A DNA stretch of 64,000 nucleotides. It comes from an uncultured Aquimarina sp. (lineage in GTDB: Bacteria > Bacteroidota > Bacteroidia > Flavobacteriales > Flavobacteriaceae). The position numbers were made by a program, and so were the translations under genes. The notes under the pieces are model-generated. The model saw nothing but the letters and a program-made list of their open reading frames with translations, was not told where the DNA came from and did not search any database. The stretch covers positions 124,001-188,000 of the forward strand of contig CANLOW010000002.1 of assembly GCA_947493035.1 (NCBI GenBank), written 5' to 3'. How positions within the stretch are numbered: position 1 is the stretch's first letter; every line of letters begins with the position of its first letter. This document shows positions 44,571-53,317 of this stretch, piece by piece.

Positions 44571-45470
44571 ATGAGAGTTTTAAATTTATTATTGGTAATA
44601 TTATGTATAACTAACACCTTGATTGCTCAAAATGAAACGCTTTTGTTTTACGAGGATTTCGGTTTTGTTACGGAAACACTACCTGAATCCAATGCTTTAC
44701 CTGAACCTAATGTTTTATTACATGAATTTACAAATACCCCCCCCATTGATGGACAATATGCTGTAGCAACATCTTCATTTTTAACACAAGAAGTATTTGG
44801 GTTTCCTATTTCTTATTGGGGTGGTACTAATGCAATAGGCAATGTTGATGCTGATGGAAATATTAACGGTAGGTTTTTATCTATAAACCTTAATACTAAT
44901 GTAAAAACTCCTTTTTATAGACGAACACTAGCAACTGTTCAAGAAAAAGATTACATTTTCCGAATACATCTTGCTGGTCTATGTGATCAAACTTGTGATA
45001 TACAACCAAATTTTACTATACAGATTGAAGAATCAAATAATAACTTAGCTCTAACTTCAATAAACTCAACAAATGTTGATGTCACAAATAATGATGAATG
45101 GATTAATGTAGAAATACCTTTTTCCTCTAACAACACCCAACAAATCTCATTGGTTTTAATAAATAATCAAACTAATAATGAAAATGGTAATGATATAGGA
45201 ATTGACAATATTAGTCTCGTTGAAATAAATGACAGCTCATTGAATATAAAAAAAAGCGAATTCATAGGTTCCGATTTTCTTGAAAGTAACATTGTTAAAA
45301 ATTCAATTTTATTCAAAGACAAAACAAAAATTACTAATATTCGATTATTTGACTTAAAAGGTTCATTACTTTCTACAAATATTGATATTTCAACTTTAAA
45401 TTCTGGAGTATATATTTTATCATTTAATTTCTTTAATAATACCTATACCAGCAAGGTTATAAAAATTTAG
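44571..45470 (+). CDS. Secreted protein with T9SS type A sorting domain
   Basis: 299 aa. Signal peptide ending LIAQNE, then a middle region (about 25-220) with a jelly-roll look: YEDFGF at the start and DIGIDNISLVEI at its end, typical of carbohydrate-binding-like secreted domains. The last 70 residues form a type A C-terminal sorting domain: TNIRLFDLKGSLLSTNID, then LNSGVYILSF and SKVIKI. Such proteins are exported by the type IX system and attached to the surface or released. Candidate -7 element TATTTTTG lies about 35 bases before the ATG. The gene is flanked by the two copies of the msrA 3' end. Confidence 0.87.
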   Translation: MRVLNLLLVILCITNTLIAQNETLLFYEDFGFVTETLPESNALPEPNVLLHEFTNTPPIDGQYAVATSSFLTQEVFGFPISYWGGTNAIGNVDADGNINGRFLSINLNTNVKTPFYRRTLATVQEKDYIFRIHLAGLCDQTCDIQPNFTIQIEESNNNLALTSINSTNVDVTNNDEWINVEIPFSSNNTQQISLVLINNQTNNENGNDIGIDNISLVEINDSSLNIKKSEFIGSDFLESNIVKNSILFKDKTKITNIRLFDLKGSLLSTNIDISTLNSGVYILSFNFFNNTYTSKVIKI

Positions 45471-45560
45471 TCATTTACAACATCTACTCCTATTATTACA
45501 ATGCCTTGTCTAGTCATGAAGAGTTATTTTATGCCCCAAACAAATGGATTTTAACTATTC

Positions 45561-46082
45561 CTAAAGTGTATGTTTTTGGAATTTATCTTTCAACAATTCT
45601 AGTTTAGGAGAAATGTATTTTTCACAAAAAGGCTTGTTGGGATTCTTTTTATAGTAATTCTGAATTTGCTCTCGAGATGGTTTAAACTCTTTAAAAGGTA
45701 ATATCTTAGTAATTATAGAATTATCAAATTCAGGTTGTAATTCGTTAATTATATGTTCTAAATCTTCAACTATACCATCTTCTAAATAATAAATAGCAGA
45801 GCGGTATGTATTTCTAAAAGAATGATTAGAGGTGCTTTTATGGGTTAATAGGTGAATTTCAATTAGTACTTCGAGTGGTATTCTTGTATAATCAAAATGT
45901 ACAATGACTGCTTCTGAAAAACTATCATTTTTATTAGTAGATGATATATAACCTTGCTCTACTTTGGATACTCCTTTTAATGCTTGAAATACAGCTTCAG
46001 TACACCAATGACAACCTCCACCAAAACCTAATTTTTTACTTTTAATGGTTGAGGGTTGAAGGCCAGAGATCGAAGAAACCAT
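45561..46082 (-). CDS. msrA: Peptide-methionine (S)-S-oxide reductase, MsrA type
   Basis: 173 aa with the MsrA catalytic motif in the form GGGCHWCTEAVFQALKGV (Cys near 24; many MsrA have GCFWG), then VEQGYISS. IVHFDYTRIPLEVLIEIHLLTHKST is the usual mid-section, and YRSAIYYLEDG is typical of the substrate loop. It repairs oxidised methionine. It is a shorter, divergent member without a signal peptide. Starts at ATG. Its last 43 bases plus 10 bases of flank are duplicated at 44383-44438. Confidence 0.87.
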   Translation of the reverse strand: MVSSISGLQPSTIKSKKLGFGGGCHWCTEAVFQALKGVSKVEQGYISSTNKNDSFSEAVIVHFDYTRIPLEVLIEIHLLTHKSTSNHSFRNTYRSAIYYLEDGIVEDLEHIINELQPEFDNSIITKILPFKEFKPSREQIQNYYKKNPNKPFCEKYISPKLELLKDKFQKHTL

Positions 46083-46205
46083 ATAAATCTAAATTCTTTT
46101 ATAATGGTAAGTTATCAATTATCATTTTTTGTGAGCTAAATATAAATTCCTTGTAGGCTTTAGGATTTATACTTCTAACATCAACCCTTAACCTTCTACC
46201 TAATT

Positions 46206-46961
46206 TTACAACACCCATAGCTTAAACGCCATTAGACAAACGGCAACTATCATAAAAATTTGAATAAATCGGTCTCCTTTTTTGACAGACCAACGACTAG
46301 CGACCCAGCCTCCTAACCCATTTCCGATTCCTAATAAAATACCATAGTAATAATCTATTTTATTATTGTAAGCAAAAACAGCTATAGTACCTATCGAAAA
46401 TATAAATACAATGAGTGTTTTTATAGCATTAGATTGTACTAAGGTCAAATTACAGAAATAAGACAAACTTAATATCAATAATAAACCTGTTCCTGCTTGG
46501 ATAAAACCTGCATAAGCTCCTACAAAAAACAAGGCGATTAAAGCTAAACTGTAACCTTTCTTTTGATCTTCCAAAAAAGCTTGTGGTGCTTTAGGTTTCC
46601 ATAACGTCAACACCAATACTAATACCATCACAATAGAGAGAATACGATTATATAATCTATCAGGTATTTCGATAGCTAATTTAGAGCCAATCATTGCTCC
46701 TAAAAAAGCGGTTAACCCTAAAAGAATGGATTTTTTAACTCCTAAAACAAAAGGAGTCTGTCCTTTACTTTTAAATCCCCAAGCTGAAAAAATAGTTTGC
46801 GTAAAAACACCTATACGATTGGTACCATTCGCAACACTTGGAGGTAATCCCATAAAAAGAATCAAGAATGGCATTATTATCACCGTTCCACCACCAGCTA
46901 CAGTGTTTATAAACCCTGTAATACTACCAATTAGAATTAATAAAAGATCTTTCCATTCCAT
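46206..46961 (-). CDS. TauE/SafE-family membrane permease
   Basis: 251 aa from the ATG at 46961 (a TTG three codons upstream is less likely). Eight hydrophobic segments. The N-terminal repeat has GSITGFINTVAGGGTVIIMPFLILFMGLPPSVANGTNR and the C-terminal repeat GAYAGFIQAGTGLLLILSL, the two TauE/SafE halves. The family exports sulfite, sulfoacetate or related anions, or takes up sulfur compounds; no sulfur genes are adjacent, so the substrate is open. Confidence 0.88.
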   Translation of the reverse strand: MEWKDLLLILIGSITGFINTVAGGGTVIIMPFLILFMGLPPSVANGTNRIGVFTQTIFSAWGFKSKGQTPFVLGVKKSILLGLTAFLGAMIGSKLAIEIPDRLYNRILSIVMVLVLVLTLWKPKAPQAFLEDQKKGYSLALIALFFVGAYAGFIQAGTGLLLILSLSYFCNLTLVQSNAIKTLIVFIFSIGTIAVFAYNNKIDYYYGILLGIGNGLGGWVASRWSVKKGDRFIQIFMIVAVCLMAFKLWVL

Positions 46962-47004
46962 AGATGGCAAAGCTATATACTATTTGCAAAAAATCATCAT
47001 GACT

Positions 47005-48162
47005 TTAAAATTCTTTATCGATTTCATACAATGCTATCATTTGCTTTTGCATCAACTTTTCAGGAGTATACTTCAATATAAAATTTCTTATAATTTCTAT
47101 TGGCTTACTTGTTATTGCAATTTTAGAAGTAGTTCTTGATTGCTTTACTAATTTTTCCACTTTAGATTTCCGTTTATTATAAAACTTTGTATACGCTTCC
47201 TCCATAGTATTAGAGTTGTGAATATAATTAGATAAATAATAAGCATCCTCAATGGCTTGTGCCCCACCTTGCCCTAAATCTGGAGTCATACTATGGGCGG
47301 CGTCACCAATTAGACAGATGTTACCAGAATGCCATTGGTTTAAAATATTTAAGTCTGATAAATCTCCTCTTATGATTTTTTCAGTAGTTGTATTTTGGAT
47401 TAATTGATGTACTACTGGATCAAACTCAGAGAACATTTTAAGAAGCTTCGATTTTAAATAAGTTGTATCATCTTTCTCATTAGGTTCACTTAATGTTACT
47501 GCAAACCAATAGGTTTTGTCTTCATCTAACTTTGAAACACCAAACTGAAGTTGTTGTCCCCATAGTGTAAATCCTACTGAGTCAAGTTCAGTACTTAACT
47601 TTGTATTAGAAACACCTCTCCAACAGGTTTGACCAGAATATCTAAGAGTACTCTTCGGAAATAATTGTTTTCTAATTAATGAGTTAATTCCATCTGCACC
47701 TATTATTGCGTTGGTTTTAATATATGTACCATCAGCAAATTCGACCTCGTAGGTTTTGTTATCAATCGAAGAATACTGCTTAAATTCCTTATCAAATACT
47801 ATGTAGTCTGCTTTTATATGTGAAAACAGTATTTTCTGAAGTACACCTCTATGAATAGCCATAGTCGTATAACCATATTCATTTTTCACAAAATCTTGCT
47901 CTGAATCCGATATAGGCTTAAGCTTATGATTGGCGATCATAATTCTATCAAAAGCATTTCCTGACTTTTGAATTTCTCTTAAAAGTTTAGGGTTTATCCA
48001 TTCGAAGACTTGTAAGGCATTAGGTGACAACCAAATTCCAGCACCCACTATTTTAAAAGCTTCAGCTCTCTCATAAAGCTTATATTCTATTCCTAATTTT
48101 TCGAAGCAAAGTGCTGTTAGGAGTCCTCCGATACCTCCACCGATTATTGAAATATTATCCAT
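47005..48162 (-). CDS. FAD-dependent monooxygenase
   Basis: 385 aa class A flavin monooxygenase. FAD dinucleotide fold ISIIGGGIGGLLTALCFEKLG, the DG motif IIGADGINSLIRKQLF near 155-170, and GD motif ICLIGDAAHSMTPDLGQGGAQAIEDA near 285-310. Relatives hydroxylate aromatic acids, ubiquinone precursors or antibiotics such as tetracycline. Nothing nearby reveals a substrate. It is divergent from the Gfo/Idh/MocA gene. Confidence 0.9.
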   Translation of the reverse strand: MDNISIIGGGIGGLLTALCFEKLGIEYKLYERAEAFKIVGAGIWLSPNALQVFEWINPKLLREIQKSGNAFDRIMIANHKLKPISDSEQDFVKNEYGYTTMAIHRGVLQKILFSHIKADYIVFDKEFKQYSSIDNKTYEVEFADGTYIKTNAIIGADGINSLIRKQLFPKSTLRYSGQTCWRGVSNTKLSTELDSVGFTLWGQQLQFGVSKLDEDKTYWFAVTLSEPNEKDDTTYLKSKLLKMFSEFDPVVHQLIQNTTTEKIIRGDLSDLNILNQWHSGNICLIGDAAHSMTPDLGQGGAQAIEDAYYLSNYIHNSNTMEEAYTKFYNKRKSKVEKLVKQSRTTSKIAITSKPIEIIRNFILKYTPEKLMQKQMIALYEIDKEF

Positions 48163-48335
48163 GTTTTTTCCTTGGTAAACTCTTTATAAATATAACTAAC
48201 AATCATATATTTAAATTCAAAACTATATAGTTGTCATTTCATTAAAAAAATGATTTCAAAATTTCAAAAAAAGTAGTTGAAACCCTATAAAAATTTACTC
48301 AAGTATTTTATAGTTTTATAAATAACGACAATACT

Positions 48336-49334
48336 ATGTCTAAAAAAATCAAAAACGCTACACCAATTCGCTGGGGAATGATCGGTTGTGGCGGAGTAAC
48401 CGAAGTTAAAAGTGCTCCGGCATATAAGTTAGTCGATGGATTTGAAATAACAGCCGTTACAAGACGTAATCTTGAAAAATTAAAAGACTATACTAAAAGA
48501 CATCACATTGAGAAATATTACAGTAATGCTGACGATTTAATCAATGATAAGGATATCGATGCCGTGTATATTGCTACACCACCCGATAGCCATCTATATT
48601 ATGCATTGAAAGTATCTAAGGCGGGAAAACCTTGCTGTATTGAAAAACCTTTAGCACCTAGCTACCAAGAAAGCAAAACTATCTACAATGTATTTAATGA
48701 AAAGAATATTCCTTTATTTGCAGCTTACTACAGACGATCACTACCCAGGTTTGAGCAAGTAAAAAAATGGCTTGAAAACAAAGATATTGGAGAAGTAAGA
48801 CATATCAATTGGTTATTAACTAAAGCTCCAAATGACTTGGATCTTTCTGGAACCTACAATTGGCGAACAGACCCAGCTATTGCTCCTGGTGGATACTTTG
48901 ATGATTTGGCTAGTCATGGCTTAGACTTATTCATATATTTATTAGGAAATATTAAAGAAGTAAGTGGCATTAGTACAAATCAACAAGGGTTGTATAAAGC
49001 AAAAGATGCTATAACCGCTTGTTGGATACATGATAATGGAGTTACAGGATCTGGAACTTGGAATTTCGGTTTTAATGAACGTGAAGATCGAGTTGAAATA
49101 TTAGGTAGTAAAGGGAAAATTGAATTCCCTGTTTTTAAAGATGAGTCGTTAATAATTACCAGAGATAATCATCAAGAAAATATATTTATTAAAAACCCTC
49201 TTAATATTCAATTGTATCATGTCGAGAATATGAAAAAACAATTGATTGATCGAAATTATAGTCACCCTTCTACTGGAAAAACAGCTATGCACACAAGTTG
49301 GGTTATGGATAAAATTTTAGGAAAGGAAAAATAA
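48336..49334 (+). CDS. Gfo/Idh/MocA-family oxidoreductase
   Basis: 332 aa NAD(P)-dependent dehydrogenase. N-terminal Rossmann fold WGMIGCGGVTEVKSAPAY, EKP motif CCIEKPLAPSYQES near 105 (catalytic Lys), and C-terminal alpha/beta domain with GGYFDDLASHGLDLFIYLLG holding the catalytic His. Acts on sugars or inositol; a role in sugar catabolism is likely but no partner gene is near. Starts at ATG. Confidence 0.9.
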   Translation: MSKKIKNATPIRWGMIGCGGVTEVKSAPAYKLVDGFEITAVTRRNLEKLKDYTKRHHIEKYYSNADDLINDKDIDAVYIATPPDSHLYYALKVSKAGKPCCIEKPLAPSYQESKTIYNVFNEKNIPLFAAYYRRSLPRFEQVKKWLENKDIGEVRHINWLLTKAPNDLDLSGTYNWRTDPAIAPGGYFDDLASHGLDLFIYLLGNIKEVSGISTNQQGLYKAKDAITACWIHDNGVTGSGTWNFGFNEREDRVEILGSKGKIEFPVFKDESLIITRDNHQENIFIKNPLNIQLYHVENMKKQLIDRNYSHPSTGKTAMHTSWVMDKILGKEK

Positions 49335-49909
49335 TTATTCCTGCTTAATCGAATTATAATAAATTAAAAAATCACCTCACCACTCTCAGATTTATTAGTG
49401 TTAGCCTCATACCTAACCAAAATTTCCTATTTCAAATATAATACTACTCTTATAAAAATATCCAGTACTTACCTAGGGATAGTTGAAAGCACCCCAATTG
49501 ATTCAGCTGATTTAGTTCAAACTATACAATTATTCATTAATCATCATTTAATTGACTAGTGAATGATGTTAAACGACTATAAATAAAGAATTATTTCATA
49601 TTAACATTAAACTAACAGTATAGCTTTTAAACATGACTATATTTACGAATAGTTTGCACATTTTTCCCGATTTCACATTTAAGATTTATGGGATTAATGA
49701 GAAATTTGATTGTTTTTTTATAAAATCAACTATGCTAGGCACAAGCGTCAGGGTTATATAACTGAAAATTACTTTTGTTAAAATGCGAGGCAAGCCTCAG
49801 AGAATGCGATCCAAAATGTGGGATTAAAAATAAAACAATCAATTTTAACTAAGCGATATTATATAGATCATATAATTTTTACCCTAATTATTCATTTAAA
49901 ACATAAACT
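49335..49909. other. 575-base gap with weak secondary structure, no gene
   Basis: No frame with coding character on either strand. GATTGTTTT near 49708-49716 and its complement near 49832-49840 can pair across 115 bases; inside them lies a small hairpin GAGG-CAAG-CCTC (49787-49798) in a somewhat GC-richer patch. It could be an RNA, a promoter region for the lipoprotein gene that follows, or a decayed insert. Confidence 0.3.
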
Positions 49910-51091
49910 ATGTCTACTAATTTAGTATTAAAACTTCAAGTTTTAATATTCTCATTCTTTTTAATAGCATGTGATTCTGACAATGAAAAAAAATCAGACT
50001 CATCTACTGAAAATGAAATAAATTTAAGCGAAGCGAAGCTATCGGATTTTCAATTTAATGAGATTGAATATTTAGATATAAAAATTAAACAACCCATTAT
50101 TGATAACAATCAAGAAATGGAAGAAGGTGAAATCATAATGACCTTACCAACGACAACATCACCTTTAGTATTTTCACTTAAGTCAACAAATATTGACGAC
50201 AATAAATTTAGTGTATCGCCATCGGTAGGAGCACAAGAGCTCTTCTCTGAAAGTAAATTTGTTAAATACACTGTTAGCTCAAAAAATGACCCTAATATAA
50301 AAATAAGTTACAATGTTAAAGTCATTATTTCTCCCCCTACAAATAAGGAATTACTCTCTATATCTAATTTTGAATTATTATCGAATGATAAAAGTGCATT
50401 CACTGATATTGACTTAGTAAAGGAAGCTAAATCTATACAAAGTGTCGATTCTCTTCTTATCTGTTTATTTCCTAAAAAAATAGATTTTGCTGATTTGACA
50501 CCTGCTATTAAGTTTAACGGTGCTAACATTGAATACCGAGTAAATAATGATGATTTTAAAGCATACGCTGTGGAAACTGGAGAAAATATTGATTTTAAAT
50601 TTCCTAATACAGTAGATTTTAAAATTAGTAATTCGACAAAATCTGAATCTATAATTTATAGAATAGTTGTTGATTCACAACACCCCATTTCTTTTAAAGA
50701 ACAAGAAATTGTGATTCCAAATTTAAAAGTAGGAGAAACAGCAAAACAACTAGGTATAACTACTTGGTCTAATGACGGAAATTACCCTATTTCAACAATG
50801 AGTCCTAATGAATATAATGATGTTAAAACTCCTAGCGAGGGGTTGAAAAATATTTTTACAGTAGCATTGTCAAAAAACGGAGGAGGCAATATTAACCCTA
50901 ATCAGGAAGGTCTTGTAAATATCGTTACATCCAATACTTTTCTATCGGGTCAATACGAGTCTACTTCTATATTTAATTTAAATTTTAATGAAAATTCATG
51001 GGAGGTTAATAATTCTCCTGAAGATGATTTTGTTACCGATATTGGCTATAAAAAGGTGTTTTTAAAGATAAAAGCTACTGTTGTAGATTAG
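49910..51091 (+). CDS. Unrecognised lipoprotein with Ig-like repeats
   Basis: 393 aa. Lipoprotein signal with lipobox IACD at residue 21, an acidic Ser-rich linker, then three beta-rich parts of about 80-120 residues. Phrases such as KLSDFQFNEIEYLDIKIKQP, LLSISNFELLSND and DFKISNSTKSESIIYRI recur in pattern and resemble DUF5018-like or Ig-like units of Bacteroidota lipoproteins, but I cannot name a family firmly. Near 300 a GGGNINPNQEGLVNI stretch is Gly/Asn-rich. The DUF1326 gene follows after 24 bases and is probably co-transcribed. Confidence 0.72.
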   Translation: MSTNLVLKLQVLIFSFFLIACDSDNEKKSDSSTENEINLSEAKLSDFQFNEIEYLDIKIKQPIIDNNQEMEEGEIIMTLPTTTSPLVFSLKSTNIDDNKFSVSPSVGAQELFSESKFVKYTVSSKNDPNIKISYNVKVIISPPTNKELLSISNFELLSNDKSAFTDIDLVKEAKSIQSVDSLLICLFPKKIDFADLTPAIKFNGANIEYRVNNDDFKAYAVETGENIDFKFPNTVDFKISNSTKSESIIYRIVVDSQHPISFKEQEIVIPNLKVGETAKQLGITTWSNDGNYPISTMSPNEYNDVKTPSEGLKNIFTVALSKNGGGNINPNQEGLVNIVTSNTFLSGQYESTSIFNLNFNENSWEVNNSPEDDFVTDIGYKKVFLKIKATVVD

Positions 51092-51115
51092 TTAGCATTA
51101 ATTAAAATACTTAAA

Positions 51116-51760
51116 ATGGAGAAATATTTATCCTTCATAGCAATCATAATTCTGTTTATTCAAACAGACTGTATCAATTCAAATAAAGACAATCCTGAAA
51201 AATGGTTTCTAAAAGCTACCTATCATGAGGCGTGTAGCTGTAATGCTCCTTGCCCTTGTCCTTTTGGGCTTCCAATGACAAATTCATATTGCAAATTGAA
51301 TGGACTTGTTTTAATTCACGAGGGACAATATGAGGATATTGATTTATCTGGACTAAAAGCAGTTTTATCAGGAAGTGTAGGTTCATGGGGCGAATATTAT
51401 TTTACAGAAACAATCTCTGACATACAAAAAGATGCTTTTGAAAAAATACTCAAAACGATAAATATAACACACTTTGACTCTATTGCACATAGTGAAAAGA
51501 CTAAGATAAATTATAGCAAGACAAAAAGTGAAATAAGCTATTCTACTTCAAAAATTGATGTAAAACTCAATACTATAATTGGAGCGAATAATAAACCGGT
51601 AGAAATAAAAAATTTAAACGGAAAAACTTTCAAAAATTACATCCCTCATTTGTCTATAAAAAACAAAAGAACATTTCAAGATACAATTAACAATTTTTCA
51701 TTTCCTCAAAAGGCAGGTTTTACATCTGAATGGGATTTATCAGAGAATGATTATAAATAA
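51116..51760 (+). CDS. DUF1326-family protein with Cys-rich motif
   Basis: 214 aa. A hydrophobic N-terminus with Cys19 (TDCIN) looks like a lipoprotein signal. The mature part has HEACSCNAPCPCPFGLP with C40, C42, C46 and C48, then C59 in TNSYCKLNG: the DUF1326 signature. In other bacteria DUF1326 genes neighbour predicted metal-binding membrane proteins, so copper or another metal is a reasonable but unproven ligand. It lies 24 bases after a lipoprotein gene and before a structured spacer. Confidence 0.8.
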   Translation: MEKYLSFIAIIILFIQTDCINSNKDNPEKWFLKATYHEACSCNAPCPCPFGLPMTNSYCKLNGLVLIHEGQYEDIDLSGLKAVLSGSVGSWGEYYFTETISDIQKDAFEKILKTINITHFDSIAHSEKTKINYSKTKSEISYSTSKIDVKLNTIIGANNKPVEIKNLNGKTFKNYIPHLSIKNKRTFQDTINNFSFPQKAGFTSEWDLSENDYK

Positions 51761-51836
51761 AGCTAATGCTAACAACATGTATAAAACATAGCTAATAAGT
51801 GCTTAACCGAAAGATTTCTGAATATTTAGAAAGTCC

Positions 51837-51859
51837 GCCAAATTTTATATTTGGCTTTT
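51837..51859 (+). terminator. Terminator after the DUF1326 gene
   Basis: GCCAAAT and its complement around TTTAT, then TTTTA. It follows a longer spacer with GCTAAC and GCTTAACC steps of a kind I associate with repetitive flavobacterial intergenic DNA. Confidence 0.6.
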
Positions 51860-51902
51860 AAAAAGAAATAAAAAACAAATTACAAACAATTAAAACAGAT
51901 TT

Positions 51903-52349
51903 ATGAAAAAAATTAGAGTATTATTTTTATTGGTATTAACATTATCACTAACCAACTGTTCGGATGATGATACTCCTGAAACAAATGAAGTGGATTTAAT
52001 AATCGGGAAATGGAAGCTAATTGAAAAGACAGAAGACGGAACTGAATTGACAATATCAGGTTGCGAATTGGAAAACTTTACTGAGTATTTAAGTGACGGA
52101 AAAGTAAAAGATACTTATTACGAATCAGATTCCACAAACATTGGTGAGTGTATTGAATTTATAGATAATTCAGGAAACTGGAATAAAATTTCTGATTCAA
52201 AATACAATATTACTTTGGATGATGGCGATTTAGATTATAATTCATTAATCTCTTTTACTCAGAACAAAACAATTCATACACAAACCTACACAATAATAGA
52301 CGGAGGAGAAAAATATTCGTATGTTGACAAGTATGAAAAAATAGAATAA
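51903..52349 (+). CDS. Lipocalin-like lipoprotein
   Basis: 148 aa. Lipobox TNCS at about residue 20, acidic linker DDDTPE, then a lipocalin-like domain that opens IIGKWKLIEKTEDG, the usual start of the family. Strands follow (NFTEYLSDGKVKDTYY, CIEFIDNSGNWNKISDSKYNITLDD, SLISFTQNKTIHTQTYTI) and it ends YVDKYEKIE. Two Cys (in SGCELEN and IGECIEF) may form a disulfide. The ligand is unknown. First of three small plus-strand genes separated by structured spacers. Confidence 0.8.
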   Translation: MKKIRVLFLLVLTLSLTNCSDDDTPETNEVDLIIGKWKLIEKTEDGTELTISGCELENFTEYLSDGKVKDTYYESDSTNIGECIEFIDNSGNWNKISDSKYNITLDDGDLDYNSLISFTQNKTIHTQTYTIIDGGEKYSYVDKYEKIE

Positions 52350-52434
52350 CATTTGCTAAGCCGTACATATTCACCGTTGTACTTAATTTCAAACTGAACA
52401 CAGATGGAAATGAAAAAAAATATATTTTGACAAT

Positions 52435-52827
52435 ATGAAAAATTGGATTTGGATTGTTATTCTAATCCTTTCTCTGATTTTTATTTTGGCTGGAACTTTT
52501 GAGCTATTTGAATTTGAAACCCCAAAACTAAATAAAGGAATAAGTGCAATTGGATTTTTTCTTCAAGTGATCTATTTCATTAAAATGTTTTGGTATAAAA
52601 ATTATGTTCAATGGAACAAAAAAGGAGCTGTTACTAGAATTAACTATTTGATTTCAAAATCATTAAGTTTTGACCAAATCAAAAAAATTGAATTGATCGA
52701 AAAAAAGTTGGTCATTACTAAAGATAACGGAAACACAGTTACGTTTGACTTAAATGAAATTGCGGAATCTGATACTCAAAAACTGAATGAAATAATAGTA
52801 AAAAATACTATTGTCAACAATGTATAA
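52435..52827 (+). CDS. Small membrane protein with PH-like tail
   Basis: 130 aa. Two membrane helices at about 4-22 and 38-53 (SAIGFFLQVIYFIKMFWY), then a cytoplasmic part: YVQWNKKGAVTRINYLISKSLSFDQIKKIELIEKKLVITKDNGNTVTFDL, which has the strand order of a bacterial PH-like domain. Common among stand-alone small flavobacterial genes. Function unknown. Starts at ATG. Confidence 0.68.
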   Translation: MKNWIWIVILILSLIFILAGTFELFEFETPKLNKGISAIGFFLQVIYFIKMFWYKNYVQWNKKGAVTRINYLISKSLSFDQIKKIELIEKKLVITKDNGNTVTFDLNEIAESDTQKLNEIIVKNTIVNNV

Positions 52828-52830
52828 CCG

Positions 52831-52874
52831 CAATTCCGAGCGGAACCGACTAAGTCTAAATCCGCTCGGAATTG
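52831..52874. repeat. 14-bp perfect inverted repeat with 16-base loop
   Basis: CAATTCCGAGCGGA (52831-52844) and TCCGCTCGGAATTG (52861-52874) are exact complements. The loop contains the smaller palindrome GACTAAGTC. The stem is much richer in G and C than its surroundings and starts 4 bases after a stop codon. No T tract follows (it reads TTAACGTCTG), so it is not a standard terminator. Confidence 0.8.
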
Positions 52875-52952
52875 TTAACGTCTGTTTTAAACCTTAAATT
52901 AATACACGATAAAATATAACTAACTGTTATACTTATAGTTGAATTAATTAAA

Positions 52953-53270
52953 ATGAAACTCAAAAGAAGGCATATTGTATTAGGAATTTTAGGACTATTT
53001 TTATTAATAGGTTTCTCAACCCAATTGTTTTCTAACTTTTGGGGTCTTTTAATTGGAAACGGATACATTATACCAAATCAAAGTTCAATTTTCACTTTTC
53101 AAGCTATTAAAATGAATAAAGGTAGTGGTGATTATTGGTTGTATGGTGAAGACCAAAAATACTATTATACAACATTAGAAAAAGACCACCCTGAACCTTA
53201 TGCTTTTATAACAAAAGAAAAAGCGAAATCAATAAAAAACTTTGATAAAACGAATTTTGAAACTTGGTAG
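52953..53270 (+). CDS. Small single-pass membrane protein
   Basis: 105 aa. Basic N-terminus KLKRRH, one membrane helix near 8-30 (IVLGILGLFLLIGFSTQLF), then an outer domain with FTFQAIKMNKGSGDYWLYGEDQKYYYTTLEK. Aromatic-rich, no known family. Stand-alone gene between the inverted repeat and the ferredoxin gene (convergent). Function unknown. Confidence 0.65.
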   Translation: MKLKRRHIVLGILGLFLLIGFSTQLFSNFWGLLIGNGYIIPNQSSIFTFQAIKMNKGSGDYWLYGEDQKYYYTTLEKDHPEPYAFITKEKAKSIKNFDKTNFETW

Positions 53271-53317
53271 AATATGCATTTTTTTAATAGCACTATTATA
53301 ATGTTAGGGAATGTTAT

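Noticed and set aside
52831..52874. Classical integron attC site
   Set aside because: The stem is perfect and lies between small genes, but the outer boxes match RYYYAAC/GTTRRRY only in part, so it is kept as an inverted repeat and hypothesis.
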